Shown here: in pieces, positions 7,551 to 15,514 of the stretch | How positions within the stretch are numbered: the first letter of the stretch is position 1 | Layout: every line of letters starts with the position of its first letter | Assembly (NCBI GenBank): GCA_002842465.1 | Contig: PHDA01000011.1 | Span: 1 to 64,000, forward strand | Reading direction: 5' to 3' | DNA length: 64,000 nt | DNA from: Bacteroidetes bacterium HGW-Bacteroidetes-7 | GTDB taxonomy: Bacteria; Bacteroidota; Bacteroidia; Bacteroidales; UBA932 | Notes under the pieces: generated by a model | The model's database searches: none | Seen by the model: the letters and a program-made list of their open reading frames with translations, nothing else | Told to the model about the DNA's origin: nothing | Program-made: the position numbers and the translations under genes

Positions 7551-8297
7551 TTAGTTTTTTACCTCAAGACCTCCAAATGAGATGTGTCCTCTTATGATTA
7601 GTTTTTTTGTTGAGTCTGTAAATTCTATCGATTTGTATCTTTTATCATCTGTACCACCGAAAAAGTTTTGAGTGGTAACTTTTACCAGCCAGTTGTCCGG
7701 CACATATATCTCAATGCCTCCAAAAGAGCAATCAAGGTCAATATATGTTTCTGTAGTCTCTAATGTGGTGTGTCTAAGATCAATTATTGTGCCTCCAAAG
7801 CGGTTTGATATCCTGGCTCCCTTGAAAACAGGTGCAAGTACTATCTGTCTCACAGAACCAAAAGATATATCAGAAGTTACAAAGCCTTCATCTGTACTGT
7901 ACTCGGCATCTGCCGTAAACATATCTCCTTTATGCCATCCATAATTGTCTTTTTTGCCACTAAACATTTTAACAATCATTACAAGACCAATAAAGACAAA
8001 TATTAGTGGCCAGTATGTACTAGCCCAGTTGTGTCCGAGTCCGGTTATATGCGGTATCAAAAAGAATGATCCTACACCTATCAGTACAATGCCCCCTGTA
8101 GTCTGGCGCCTAACAATAGACAGCCCTATTACTATTAATAACATTTGCCATGATAGCAGAATTCTGTAAATGGCATAATCAATCAACCCTAGATTTCTGC
8201 CAACAAGTATGGCTCCTACAGCTATGAAAATTGCAGCTATAAGAATTGAGTTACATTTGTTCTTTGGGTTACATTCCCCGTGATGTTTAACTTCCAT
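7551..8297 (-). CDS. LiaF-like membrane protein (cell-wall-active antibiotic response)
   Basis: This 248-residue protein has a Cys-containing N-terminus (HHGECNPKNKC) and four short membrane helices in residues 18-105 (LiaI/LiaF-type region). The C-terminal domain is all-beta and rich in repeated glycine-containing strands (FGSVRQI, FGGTIIDLRHT, FGGIEIYVPDNW, SFGGLEVKN), typical of LiaF-like C-terminal domains. In Firmicutes LiaF represses a two-component system until the envelope is damaged. Here the partner is the adjoining membrane LytTR protein. The ATG at 8297 is preferred because a good promoter (8336-8366) lies between it and the earlier in-frame ATG at 8384. Confidence 0.85.
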   Translation of the reverse strand: MEVKHHGECNPKNKCNSILIAAIFIAVGAILVGRNLGLIDYAIYRILLSWQMLLIVIGLSIVRRQTTGGIVLIGVGSFFLIPHITGLGHNWASTYWPLIFVFIGLVMIVKMFSGKKDNYGWHKGDMFTADAEYSTDEGFVTSDISFGSVRQIVLAPVFKGARISNRFGGTIIDLRHTTLETTETYIDLDCSFGGIEIYVPDNWLVKVTTQNFFGGTDDKRYKSIEFTDSTKKLIIRGHISFGGLEVKN

Positions 8298-8335
8298 AAT
8301 TAAATAATTTTTTAAAATTAATACTTTTTTGATTG

Positions 8336-8366
8336 CAAAAGTATTGTCGGCCAATAGAGAATTCAA
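8336..8366 (-). promoter_or_regulatory. Promoter of the liaF-like/lytTR operon
   Basis: On the minus strand TTG (8366-8364), a 20-base spacer and TACTTTTG (8343-8336) fit the Bacteroidetes consensus. The transcript should begin near 8329, about 32 bases before the ATG at 8297. Confidence 0.65.
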
Positions 8367-8384
8367 CCTTTTCCCGACGAACAC

Positions 8385-8689
8385 CGGGTCAAAATCTGTG
8401 AAATCCGGTTTCAGAAAGCCGTATGTTACCCAATCCAGGTAATTTTAACCTGTGAAAAATTAATACTGGTGGAATTCCTAGCAAATTTAGATTGTTTTAT
8501 TTGCGACTTTTAAGTCTTTGCCTTAGCGTCTATATATCAATAATATACAAAAACAGCAATTCAAAAAACGAGCAATCTGATTTTGTATAACCCATTTAAA
8601 CAGATAGTTACGCTAACACTTAAAATTTTGGAAATGGGCACTCTCCCAATAGTCTCCCAAATCACTCAACTCCGTCAACCAATTGTTTT
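8385..8689. other. Gene-poor stretch
   Basis: I see no convincing gene, RNA or hairpin terminator here. A 65-codon open frame on the plus strand (8583-8780) has no recognisable motif or start context. On the minus strand the frame that ends at 8690 can be read on past its stop to about 8610 (LSDLGDYWESAHFQNF), which suggests decayed coding DNA continuing from the relic at 8690-8941. Confidence 0.4.
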
Positions 8690-8941
8690 AGGGGACCCTC
8701 AAATTTTCCTGGTACTTTTCAGCGACTGCGGAACTCCTCCCTTCGGTCGTCAAAAAGTCCTCGTCTTTCCCGAAAAGTAGCCGCAGAAAATTATTGGAAA
8801 ACAAATGTTGCCATTGAGTTGACGATTTGTGAAGAACTGCAAAATAGGGGAGTAGTTTTCCTGAATGCTTTTAGCTGCTATCTCAGAATAATCCAACATA
8901 CCTGTTGGCAACAACAATGAACAGCCACTCTTTTCCATCAA
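8690..8941 (-). pseudogene. Decayed transposase-like remnant with a frameshift
   Basis: The minus-strand frame begins MMEKSGCSLLLPTGMLDYSEI (8941-8879). This resembles, from memory, the N-terminus of ISAon1-type transposase proteins of Bacteroidetes, which start with a GCSLLLPEGLLDYFEI-like motif. The similarity then stops. From about 8870 another frame becomes protein-like (KLLPYFAVLHKSSTQW, later FLRLLFGKDEDFLTTEGR) and ends at a stop at 8690. No intact transposase or terminal repeats are seen. The relic sits in a gap beside a tRNA gene, a common place for old insertions. Confidence 0.35.
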
Positions 8942-9041
8942 TCTTGATCCCTTTTACCTATGCAAAGTTAAAAAATTAAAACTCTTCCCCCCCCAACTTT
9001 TACTTAAAATCCAGGATTAACCCAAGAGATTTTTCTTAACA

Positions 9042-9077
9042 AAAAAAGTCTGCAAGTTTAAACTTACAGACTTTTTT
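9042..9077 (-). terminator. Terminator of tRNA-Asp
   Basis: AAAAAAGTCTG (9042-9052) and CAGACTTTTTT (9067-9077) pair perfectly, and the inner AAGTTTAAACTT is itself a palindrome. The hairpin lies 7 bases past the tRNA 3' end on the minus strand and gives a T-run. Confidence 0.8.
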
Positions 9078-9083
9078 GCTTTC

Positions 9084-9160
9084 TGGCGGTATGGACGGGA
9101 CTCGAACCCGCGACCCTCTGCGTGACAGGCAGATATTCTAACCAACTGAACTACCACACC
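9084..9160 (-). tRNA. tRNA-Asp (anticodon GTC)
   Basis: The minus strand folds as a 77-base tRNA. The acceptor arms are GGTGTGG and CCATACC (one G-U pair), the anticodon stem TCTGC/GCAGA encloses the loop CTGTCAC with anticodon GTC, the T arm contains GGTTCGAGTCC, and the discriminator is G. The 3' CCA is encoded in the DNA. Confidence 0.95.
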
Positions 9161-9237
9161 AGTTTGCCCTTTTGGGACTGCAAATATAGGCACTATTTTA
9201 ATATTTGCAAAATTTATTGAGCCAATTTCTGATATTT

Positions 9238-9783
9238 CTATTGACTTTTCTCCATTGTAAAGAAGGAGAAGTGAACATTCCCGTACTTTTTTTCTTTTAG
9301 AAAGTTTGGATGTTTTGCAAAACTATGAGCAGCAGGATGTTCAAATATAAAAAGGCCCTCCTCTTTTAAAACAGAGGAGCTAAGAACTTTATCCGGAATA
9401 GATTTTAAATTATCAATATCATAAGGTGGATCGGCAAAAACGATGTCATATTTAATACGACACAAGTTTAGGAAATCAAAGACATTGTGGCGAACTACAT
9501 GCAGTCCTGTAATTTTTAAAGAAGCTGCAGTGTTTTTAATGAAGTTTGCGTGGACAATATTCATCTCGACTGCAGTTATTGCGGGGCAACCGCGTGATGA
9601 AAATTCAAGACTTATACCGCCTGTGCCGGAAAATAGATCCAATACAGCTATCTCTTCAAAATCATATGTGTTTTGCAGTGTATTAAAGAGACCCTCTTTG
9701 GCAAAATCGGTTGTAGGTCTTGCAGCAAAATTTCTTGGTGGAACTATTTGCCTTCCTTTATGCTCTCCTCCTATTATCCTCAT
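9238..9783 (-). CDS. rsmD: 16S rRNA (guanine(966)-N(2))-methyltransferase RsmD
   Basis: RsmD methylates N2 of G966 in the 30S P-site region using S-adenosylmethionine. The 181-residue protein shows the full set of motifs: MRIIGGEHKGR at the start, RPTTDFAKEGLFN (22-34), the SAM-binding DLFSGTGGISLEF (49-61) and the catalytic ADPPY (117-121). Length is normal for the family. It follows the DUF3822 gene by 6 bases, an arrangement common in Bacteroidetes, and is the last gene before tRNA-Asp. Confidence 0.95.
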   Translation of the reverse strand: MRIIGGEHKGRQIVPPRNFAARPTTDFAKEGLFNTLQNTYDFEEIAVLDLFSGTGGISLEFSSRGCPAITAVEMNIVHANFIKNTAASLKITGLHVVRHNVFDFLNLCRIKYDIVFADPPYDIDNLKSIPDKVLSSSVLKEEGLFIFEHPAAHSFAKHPNFLKEKKYGNVHFSFFTMEKSQ

Positions 9784-9789
9784 AATGAA

Positions 9790-10602
9790 CTAAAGTTCAA
9801 ACATCATTGATGAATACTTCATCTCTGCAAACTGATCGGGCAGTGGTATTGATGGATTTCTAAAATATTTGATAGAAGAAAAATATTTTGAAATGTCAAA
9901 AATCTCAAGGTCTTTAATGTTGCCTCCAACATAGACTGTGGTCAATTCAGGGTTGAACTGTGTCTCCTTTAGAGCAAGTAACAGAAAGTAGAGGGCAGAG
10001 TTAAAATGGATGACAGGAAAGGTATTGCAAAAGATAACTCTGTTACCCTCTGAAGCAACTATGTTTACTGCACCTTTTATATAATGAAAAAGGATTTTAT
10101 TGTGTTCGCTGAAATATGGCAAAAATTTTATGAATGGGTAAACTGTAGGGAATATACTGAAATTTGGCTGATACTCCTTAATTACATTAAGAAAAGTACT
10201 ATTTACGGCAAAGAGAATTTTCATTCCCTCACTTTTAACCTCGGCTATATTAATTTCATCCAGATCGTCAAGCTTATGTAGTGCAGAGAGCTCCTTTAGT
10301 TCATTGCCTGTTTCGTGCAATGCGGCCGGGATCAGAGAGTATTTTTCCGTCCCGTAAATAATTTCAACCTTTTTGAAATGACCTCGTAAGACGGGTGTAT
10401 TTTTTAATATCTCAGAGCACCTCTTTGAAAAAAGTGCCATATCGTCTCTGTCCATTGAAAAATCGGAAGCATACACATAAAGGGGTTTGTGCTGCTTATC
10501 ATCTACAATCGAAAAAGAAAATCCATTCAAGTCAGCTTGAATGGATAGTCGATATTCCATTGTCTTTCCCAGCTGAAGCTGACTATTGACAATTACAGGC
10601 AT
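9790..10602 (-). CDS. DUF3822 family protein
   Basis: This 270-residue cytoplasmic protein belongs to the DUF3822 family. I recognise it from its composition, its length and its conserved place directly upstream of rsmD in Bacteroidetes. The fold is thought to resemble actin/hexokinase-type ATPases: early strands around YRLSIQADLNGFSFSIVDD look like a phosphate-1 region. No biochemical role is known. It lies 6 bases after the preceding membrane-anchored protein and 6 bases before rsmD, so all three are probably co-transcribed. Confidence 0.75.
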   Translation of the reverse strand: MPVIVNSQLQLGKTMEYRLSIQADLNGFSFSIVDDKQHKPLYVYASDFSMDRDDMALFSKRCSEILKNTPVLRGHFKKVEIIYGTEKYSLIPAALHETGNELKELSALHKLDDLDEINIAEVKSEGMKILFAVNSTFLNVIKEYQPNFSIFPTVYPFIKFLPYFSEHNKILFHYIKGAVNIVASEGNRVIFCNTFPVIHFNSALYFLLLALKETQFNPELTTVYVGGNIKDLEIFDISKYFSSIKYFRNPSIPLPDQFAEMKYSSMMFEL

Positions 10603-10608
10603 ATTTTA

Positions 10609-11214
10609 TTATTCCCAGTTTCCGGCATTGTTGTTAGGAGCGTCGACACCACCAACTTTCAGCCCTTGATAACGTCCTGCTATCTCACGATCGGAATTTA
10701 AATTAACTACAAGTTGTCTTTCAAGACCGGCAAGGAGATAGTCAAATGGTGCAGCTGCCTCAAAAAGAGGAACATCAACACCTGATACCTTTGCGATAAC
10801 AGCTTTCATTAACATCTTCTGACCACCACTGAAAGGTATGAATGCAATTGAATCTACGATAAAGCCGGTTCTTTTCAAGAGAGTATCCTTAACAGCAATT
10901 GGAATACTGTCACGAAATACCCTTTTCTGGGCTACTGCTAACGAGTCATCGAAAGATCCGATTTGTCTGACGATTGTGATTGTTCCATTGTTGTAGAAAT
11001 CAATCAGTGAATCCATATCGGACGTAAATTTATTGTACCTCGATTTATATGCAACCTGCAGTGTACGAATGTCTTTAAGTCTTTCAATACATACACCTTC
11101 TCTTATTTTTCTCTGCCTTTCGAATTCAACTGGCTGCTGAACGCTTTTGTAAATCAAAAAGCCTAAAACGAATATTGTTGCAGGTAGTACAGCAAAAATT
11201 AAGATTTTTTTCAT
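10609..11214 (-). CDS. Membrane-anchored protein of unknown function
   Basis: This 201-residue protein has one N-terminal membrane helix (about 3-22, KILIFAVLPATIFVLGFLIY) and the rest is extracytoplasmic. The segment KIREGVCIERLKDIRTLQVAYKSRYNKF (written here as its two ends joined by the helix at about 36-63) has the long amphipathic-helix look of pseudopilin-like proteins. No catalytic motif is visible. It heads the set with DUF3822 and rsmD, downstream of a good promoter at 11281-11311. I do not recognise a named family. The gene is real judging from its coding pattern, tight spacing and promoter. Confidence 0.7.
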   Translation of the reverse strand: MKKILIFAVLPATIFVLGFLIYKSVQQPVEFERQRKIREGVCIERLKDIRTLQVAYKSRYNKFTSDMDSLIDFYNNGTITIVRQIGSFDDSLAVAQKRVFRDSIPIAVKDTLLKRTGFIVDSIAFIPFSGGQKMLMKAVIAKVSGVDVPLFEAAAPFDYLLAGLERQLVVNLNSDREIAGRYQGLKVGGVDAPNNNAGNWE

Positions 11215-11280
11215 TTGTTATATTTGAATTTATATTAATCTTCTTTGACGAAAACGGGGTCTGGTGCTAAATAAGTTCCA

Positions 11281-11311
11281 CAAAAGTAAAATAAATATTT
11301 AGACCCCGCAA
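11281..11311 (-). promoter_or_regulatory. Promoter of the 10609-11214 / DUF3822 / rsmD operon
   Basis: On the minus strand TTG (11311-11309), a 20-base spacer and TACTTTTG (11288-11281) fit the Bacteroidetes consensus. Confidence 0.55.
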
Positions 11312-11321
11312 TATATTTTTC

Positions 11322-11329
11322 TAAATTTG
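11322..11329 (+). promoter_or_regulatory. Probable promoter (-7) of the DHH phosphoesterase gene
   Basis: TAAATTTG matches TAnnTTTG and ends 16 bases before the ATG at 11346, which implies a very short leader. Confidence 0.45.
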
Positions 11330-11345
11330 TCCCAATTATTATAAT

Positions 11346-12407
11346 ATGAGTCAATACATCTTTATAAAGGAGGCAAAGCAGTTTTTTGATAGAGTCCAAA
11401 ACTCTTCCCGTATTCTGTTAATTAGTCACTCTAACCCGGACGGTGATGCTATCGGTTCGGTAACCGGTCTTAGGAATTATCTGAGATTCAAGGGTATAAA
11501 CTCAGAAATTGCTGTGCCCAATTCATATCCTGAGTACCTCTCTTTTTTAGATGAAAATAAAGAAATTAAAATATTCTGTAATAATCCAAAAGAGTCAATT
11601 GAGTTCGCGGACAAAGCCGATTTGATAATTGCTCTTGACTTTAATCAACTATCTAGAGTCGACGAGCTTGAAAAACATGTACTTGACTCAAATGCTTTTA
11701 AAGTACTAATAGATCATCATCCAATGCCGGAGGTTGAATCTTTCAACCTTGTGATCTCGAATCCAGAAGTTTCATCTACAGCAGAGCTTATATTCTGGAT
11801 TTTAATGACCCTTGAAGCGGAAAATTGCGGTAAAGTAATTCATAATTGCAAAGGTGTATTAAGTGCAGACGTGGCCCGGTCGTTATATGTTGGAATGATG
11901 ACCGATACCAATAATTTTTCAAATTCGGTTAATTCTGCTACCTTCTTAATGGCTTCTATACTAATGGAGTCAGGAGTTGACAAAGATATGCTGCAGCATT
12001 TGGTATTCGGAGGTTTTTCTGAATTAAGAATGCGTTTGCTCGGTCATATGCTGCTTAATAAGATGGTAATAGTTGGCTCATATGGAGCAGGTTACATATG
12101 CCTTTCAGCCGAAGAGCAAATGAAGTACAATTTTTCTGAGGGAGATTCTGAGGGTTTTGTTAACCTTCCGCTGAATATAAAAGGGATAAATATTTCGGCT
12201 TTGTTTACTGAGAGAGAAGACCACATAAGAGTTTCACTTAGGTCAACAAATGATTTTTCAGTTAACCGCCTATCAAGACTTCATTTTAACGGAGGAGGTC
12301 ACGAAAGGGCTGCCGGAGGCAAGTTGTATATTCCTTTCGTTGAGGTTGCAGACTATTTTGAACAATCTCTTGCCGTTAGTTTTGATGAATGCATGAAAAA
12401 GAATTAA
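11346..12407 (+). CDS. DHH-family phosphoesterase, NrnA-like oligoribonuclease/pAp phosphatase
   Basis: This 353-residue DHH/DHHA1 protein has the motif I signature SHSNPDGDAIGS (27-38), DHH within LIDHHPMPE (about 121-129), and the DHHA1 substrate-binding GGGHERAAGG near 316-325. NrnA-type enzymes degrade 2-5 nucleotide RNAs to mononucleotides and dephosphorylate 3'-phosphoadenosine 5'-phosphate, using Mn2+ bound by the Asp and His residues. It is the first gene of a plus-strand group with two FKBP-type lipoproteins. A cyclic-di-nucleotide phosphodiesterase activity is possible for related proteins, but no GGDEF or PAS region is present. Confidence 0.85.
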   Translation: MSQYIFIKEAKQFFDRVQNSSRILLISHSNPDGDAIGSVTGLRNYLRFKGINSEIAVPNSYPEYLSFLDENKEIKIFCNNPKESIEFADKADLIIALDFNQLSRVDELEKHVLDSNAFKVLIDHHPMPEVESFNLVISNPEVSSTAELIFWILMTLEAENCGKVIHNCKGVLSADVARSLYVGMMTDTNNFSNSVNSATFLMASILMESGVDKDMLQHLVFGGFSELRMRLLGHMLLNKMVIVGSYGAGYICLSAEEQMKYNFSEGDSEGFVNLPLNIKGINISALFTEREDHIRVSLRSTNDFSVNRLSRLHFNGGGHERAAGGKLYIPFVEVADYFEQSLAVSFDECMKKN

Positions 12408-12439
12408 TTGTGGAACGGTATTTGGATATCATAAGCCGG

Positions 12440-12973
12440 ATGAAAAAACTGATTTTGACAGCTGTTTTTGTTTTCTCTGTTATCTCTCTGATGCTATCAT
12501 GCACAAAGGATGATAGGGAGAATAATATGCTTCAGCAGGAGACCTCAATAGAGAGTTATGTAAAGACGTTTAGCGAACAAAGGGTGCAAGTTTATGATAA
12601 AGTGTGGAGAGTAGTTATGGTAGAGGGTACAGAGTCTGTAGAGGCTCAAAAAGGTGATTCTGTTTTCTTTGATTATGCGGCTTATATTTTCAACTCAGGA
12701 AAAGGGTTTCTATTCTCTACCAATAAAAGATCCATTGCAGAAGACGCAAAAATGACACAGGATGTATCCCTTTTTAATAAGTGGAAAGTAAGACTTGGAA
12801 ATGGTGAACTCATCTCTGGTTTAGACGAGGGTCTGGAAGGAGTAAAACGAGGAGAAAGGTGCTATGTCGTTTTCTCTTCCAGGAAAGGTTTTGGCTCTGT
12901 TCAAATTGGATTGGTGCCAAAAATGTCACCTTTAATTTATGAGGTTTGGATCACTGATGTTAAAAAGAATTAA
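12440..12973 (+). CDS. FKBP-type peptidyl-prolyl isomerase lipoprotein
   Basis: This 177-residue protein has a lipoprotein signal with lipobox LMLSC (C21), so it is probably attached to a membrane facing the periplasm or the cell surface. The mature part is an FKBP-like domain. GDSVFFDYAAYIF, LGNGELISGLDEGLEGVKRGERCYVVF and the closing YEVWITDVKK match the order of FKBP strands. FKBPs catalyse cis-trans isomerisation of proline peptide bonds during folding. The ATG at 12440 is chosen because it starts the signal peptide. An earlier ATG at 12389 overlaps the preceding gene. A second, longer FKBP lipoprotein follows directly. Confidence 0.8.
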   Translation: MKKLILTAVFVFSVISLMLSCTKDDRENNMLQQETSIESYVKTFSEQRVQVYDKVWRVVMVEGTESVEAQKGDSVFFDYAAYIFNSGKGFLFSTNKRSIAEDAKMTQDVSLFNKWKVRLGNGELISGLDEGLEGVKRGERCYVVFSSRKGFGSVQIGLVPKMSPLIYEVWITDVKKN

Positions 12974-12980
12974 ATTTTTC

Positions 12981-12988
12981 TAACTTTG
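12981..12988 (+). promoter_or_regulatory. Probable promoter (-7) of the second FKBP gene
   Basis: TAACTTTG matches TAnnTTTG and lies 40 bases before the ATG at 13028. No good -33 element is seen, so it may be a secondary promoter within the operon. Confidence 0.4.
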
Positions 12989-13027
12989 TACGATTTTTAT
13001 AATAATCAACTGGAAATAATTTACCGA

Positions 13028-14011
13028 ATGAAAACCAAATATTTACTGTCTCCTTTTCTTTTCGCCTTTGCGGCAATGTTAATAGTGTCATCATGTGCAA
13101 AAGATGTAGCCGAAAGTTCTGACTCTATCGAAAAGAAAGTTTTGGACGCACACATGAAGGTTGTTTACAACGATACAGTCGCACCTTTGTCAACAGGCGT
13201 ATATGTTATCACAAACAAAAAAGGAACAGGAAGAGAAATTAAGGAAGGAAGCTCTTTTTTTGTAAGATATTCTACACTGGACCTAAAGGATAATTACATT
13301 ACAACAAGCAGAGACGATATTGCAAAACAGGTAGGAGGGTTCTCTTACGCAAACTACTATGGACCTGTGCTTTTTGAAATGAGCAACTATACTCTTATCA
13401 GGGGATTAGAAGAGGCCTTCAGAACACTTAGGGAGGGAAGTATGGTAAGAATTATTCTTCCATCATGGGCTTCAGATTTCGATTACAAAAATAGTGACAG
13501 GTATCACGCTACCACCACGGTTTACGATGTTGAAATTGTTAAGGTAATTGATGACTATCCGCAGTATGAACTTGACACTCTCCAAAGATTCAGCAATAAA
13601 TACTATGACGGAATTGATTCTCTTTTCAGAGGGTACTACTATTACTCACTGAAACAGGGGACGGGTGATTCAATTAAAGTTGGAACTACCGTTAAATACA
13701 ATTATGTAGGTAAACTCCTTAACGGATTTGTTTTTGATACAAATATTGAAGATACTGCGAGAAAGTATAAAATTTACAGCTCTGATAATCCAAGCAAATA
13801 CTTCCCATTATCATTGGAAGTTCATGAAGTTGGCAAAACCGGTGCTTCAGGTTCCTCTGTGGTTGATGGTTTTGCTCAAACTCTTTTACTAATGAAAAAA
13901 GGGGGAAAAGCAGCAACATTCTTCTCTTCAGGATGGGGATATGGAGATAATGCACAGAGTACAGGGAAAAAACAGCAGATGATGTTTTATATTGAGGTTC
14001 TTGCAGACTAA
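13028..14011 (+). CDS. Lipoprotein with two FKBP-like domains
   Basis: This 327-residue lipoprotein (lipobox VSSC, C23) contains two FKBP-like units. The first runs from about 45 to 170 (GVYVITNKKGTGREIKEG, later LIRGLEEAFRTLREGSMVRI). The second runs from about 205 to 327 (YYSLKQGTGDSIKVGTTVKYNYVGKL, then VVDGFAQTLLLMKKGGKAATFF and GYGD). The second domain is closer to classical FKBPs. Tandem FKBP lipoproteins like this are usual in Bacteroidetes and probably assist folding of exported proteins. The start at 13028 opens the signal peptide. The gene ends at a strong terminator (14032-14065). Confidence 0.8.
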   Translation: MKTKYLLSPFLFAFAAMLIVSSCAKDVAESSDSIEKKVLDAHMKVVYNDTVAPLSTGVYVITNKKGTGREIKEGSSFFVRYSTLDLKDNYITTSRDDIAKQVGGFSYANYYGPVLFEMSNYTLIRGLEEAFRTLREGSMVRIILPSWASDFDYKNSDRYHATTTVYDVEIVKVIDDYPQYELDTLQRFSNKYYDGIDSLFRGYYYYSLKQGTGDSIKVGTTVKYNYVGKLLNGFVFDTNIEDTARKYKIYSSDNPSKYFPLSLEVHEVGKTGASGSSVVDGFAQTLLLMKKGGKAATFFSSGWGYGDNAQSTGKKQQMMFYIEVLAD

Positions 14012-14031
14012 GATATAAAGTGAACATATGT

Positions 14032-14065
14032 AAAGAGGATGACTTAACGGTCATCCTCTTTTTTT
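14032..14065 (+). terminator. Rho-independent terminator after the FKBP genes
   Basis: A perfect 12-bp stem (14032-14043 with 14050-14061) has a 6-base loop and a run of Ts through 14065. Confidence 0.9.
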
Positions 14066-14103
14066 ATGCTTCTTCTGAAATATGTGAGCTAGCTTTTAAA
14101 TAA

Positions 14104-15408
14104 TTAGCCATTAAAGTGAAAATGAGGTCCGAATCTTTCAAATGCAGCCCTGTCAAGTGCCTCTCTGTGGTCAGGATGGGCAACGTTGATTATAAGGCGG
14201 GCTCTCTCCTGTAGTGATTTGCCATACAGATTGACTGCGCCGTGTTCTGTAACAAACCAGTGAATATGGTTCCTTGTGGTAACTACGCCTGCTCCTGAAT
14301 TAAGTACCGGTGCAATTTTACTAAGTCCTTTATTAGTAACTGATGGCATGGCAATAATTGCCTTTCCCCCTTTAGACATTGAGGCTCCGTATATAAAGTC
14401 CACCTGACCTCCCACTCCTGAATAAAAAGTTGTTCCGAGTGAGTCTGCACAAACCTGTCCCGTAATATCCACCTGAAGTGCAGAGTTGATTGCAGTAACT
14501 CTTGGGTTTTTTGCTATTATAAATGGATCGTTTGTATAGGCAACATCTTGCATTAGAACCATTGGGTTGTCATCAATAAAGTCGTAAACCTTTTGTGAAC
14601 CCATCAGAAATGTTGCAACCATCTTTCCTCTGTCGATCGCCTTATCTGCTCCGTTAATAACTCCGCTCTCAACAAGCGGAAGTACTCCGTCAGCAAACAT
14701 CTCTGTATGGATACCCAGATTTTTATGATTTCCCAACTGGGCAAGTACCGCGTTTGGAATAGCTCCGATTCCCATTTGCAGGGTTGCTCCGTTCTCAACA
14801 AGGGCTGCGCAGTTTTTGCCAATTGCAGTCTCAATTGCATCAGGTTCTGCAAAATGTGCAGGTTCGAGTGGTGTATTGTCTTCAACAAAAAAGTCAATCA
14901 TGCTTAGGGGAATCATTGCATCTCCCCAGGCTCTTGGAACATTGCTGTTTACTACTGCTATCACATGTTCTGCTGTTTCAATTGCCGCTAGTGTGGCATC
15001 TACTGATGTTCCAAGTGATACAAATCCGTGTTTATCGGGTGTTGATACCTGAATCATTGCAACATTGCATGGTAAAACTCCCGATCTGTATAGCTTCTGA
15101 GTCTCGCTCAGAAAAATGGGAATGTAGTCGGCGTATCCTGCCTGAACGCTTTTTCTCACATTGCCTCCAACAAAAAAGGCCTGGTGGAAGAAGACTCCTT
15201 CGAAACGTTGTTCTGCATATGGTGCTTCTCCTTCTGTGTGCAGGTGGTGAATTCTTACATCTTTGAATTCAGCTCTCTCTCCTCGGCGTATTAGCGCATC
15301 AATCAGGATTTTTGGAGCACTGGCTACACTGCTCAGGTGAATGTGATCACCCGACTTTACCACTTTAACTGCTTCGTCGGCACTGACGAACTTTAGACTT
15401 GTGTGCAT
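14104..15408 (-). CDS. Acetyl-CoA hydrolase/CoA-transferase family protein
   Basis: A 434-residue family I CoA-transferase, related to 4-hydroxybutyrate/butyrate CoA-transferases and acetyl-CoA hydrolases. The predicted catalytic glutamate is E236 in IHTEMFADG, which forms the glutamyl-CoA thioester. YSGVGGQVDFIYGA (about 342-355) and the late ITTRN-like segment with HWFVTEHGAVNLYGKS complete the signature. The likely role is to move CoA between acetate and another acyl group, or to release acetate, in fermentation. The exact acid cannot be told from sequence. It is a single gene with no partner enzyme of a butyrate pathway nearby. Confidence 0.85.
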   Translation of the reverse strand: MHTSLKFVSADEAVKVVKSGDHIHLSSVASAPKILIDALIRRGERAEFKDVRIHHLHTEGEAPYAEQRFEGVFFHQAFFVGGNVRKSVQAGYADYIPIFLSETQKLYRSGVLPCNVAMIQVSTPDKHGFVSLGTSVDATLAAIETAEHVIAVVNSNVPRAWGDAMIPLSMIDFFVEDNTPLEPAHFAEPDAIETAIGKNCAALVENGATLQMGIGAIPNAVLAQLGNHKNLGIHTEMFADGVLPLVESGVINGADKAIDRGKMVATFLMGSQKVYDFIDDNPMVLMQDVAYTNDPFIIAKNPRVTAINSALQVDITGQVCADSLGTTFYSGVGGQVDFIYGASMSKGGKAIIAMPSVTNKGLSKIAPVLNSGAGVVTTRNHIHWFVTEHGAVNLYGKSLQERARLIINVAHPDHREALDRAAFERFGPHFHFNG

Positions 15409-15485
15409 AATAAATACTTGAAATTAAATTATTTATAAGCGTATTAGTGTTCTGAAAACTAAGCCGCAAATGTATTAAAATTTTC

Positions 15486-15493
15486 TATCTTTG
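15486..15493 (+). promoter_or_regulatory. Probable promoter (-7) of the SAM hydrolase gene
   Basis: TATCTTTG matches TAnnTTTG and lies 22 bases before the ATG at 15515. Its position favours that start over the ATG at 15491, which would overlap the promoter. Confidence 0.55.
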
Positions 15494-15514
15494 CATAATA
15501 TTTACATCTATCAG

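Noticed and set aside
8583-8780. A 65-codon plus-strand open frame in the gene-poor gap
   Set aside because: It has no promoter or motif and overlaps the relic on the other strand.
14784-15266. A 160-codon open frame opposite the CoA-transferase gene
   Set aside because: Composition is rich in Leu, Cys and Gln with no family motif. The minus-strand enzyme is complete and well supported.
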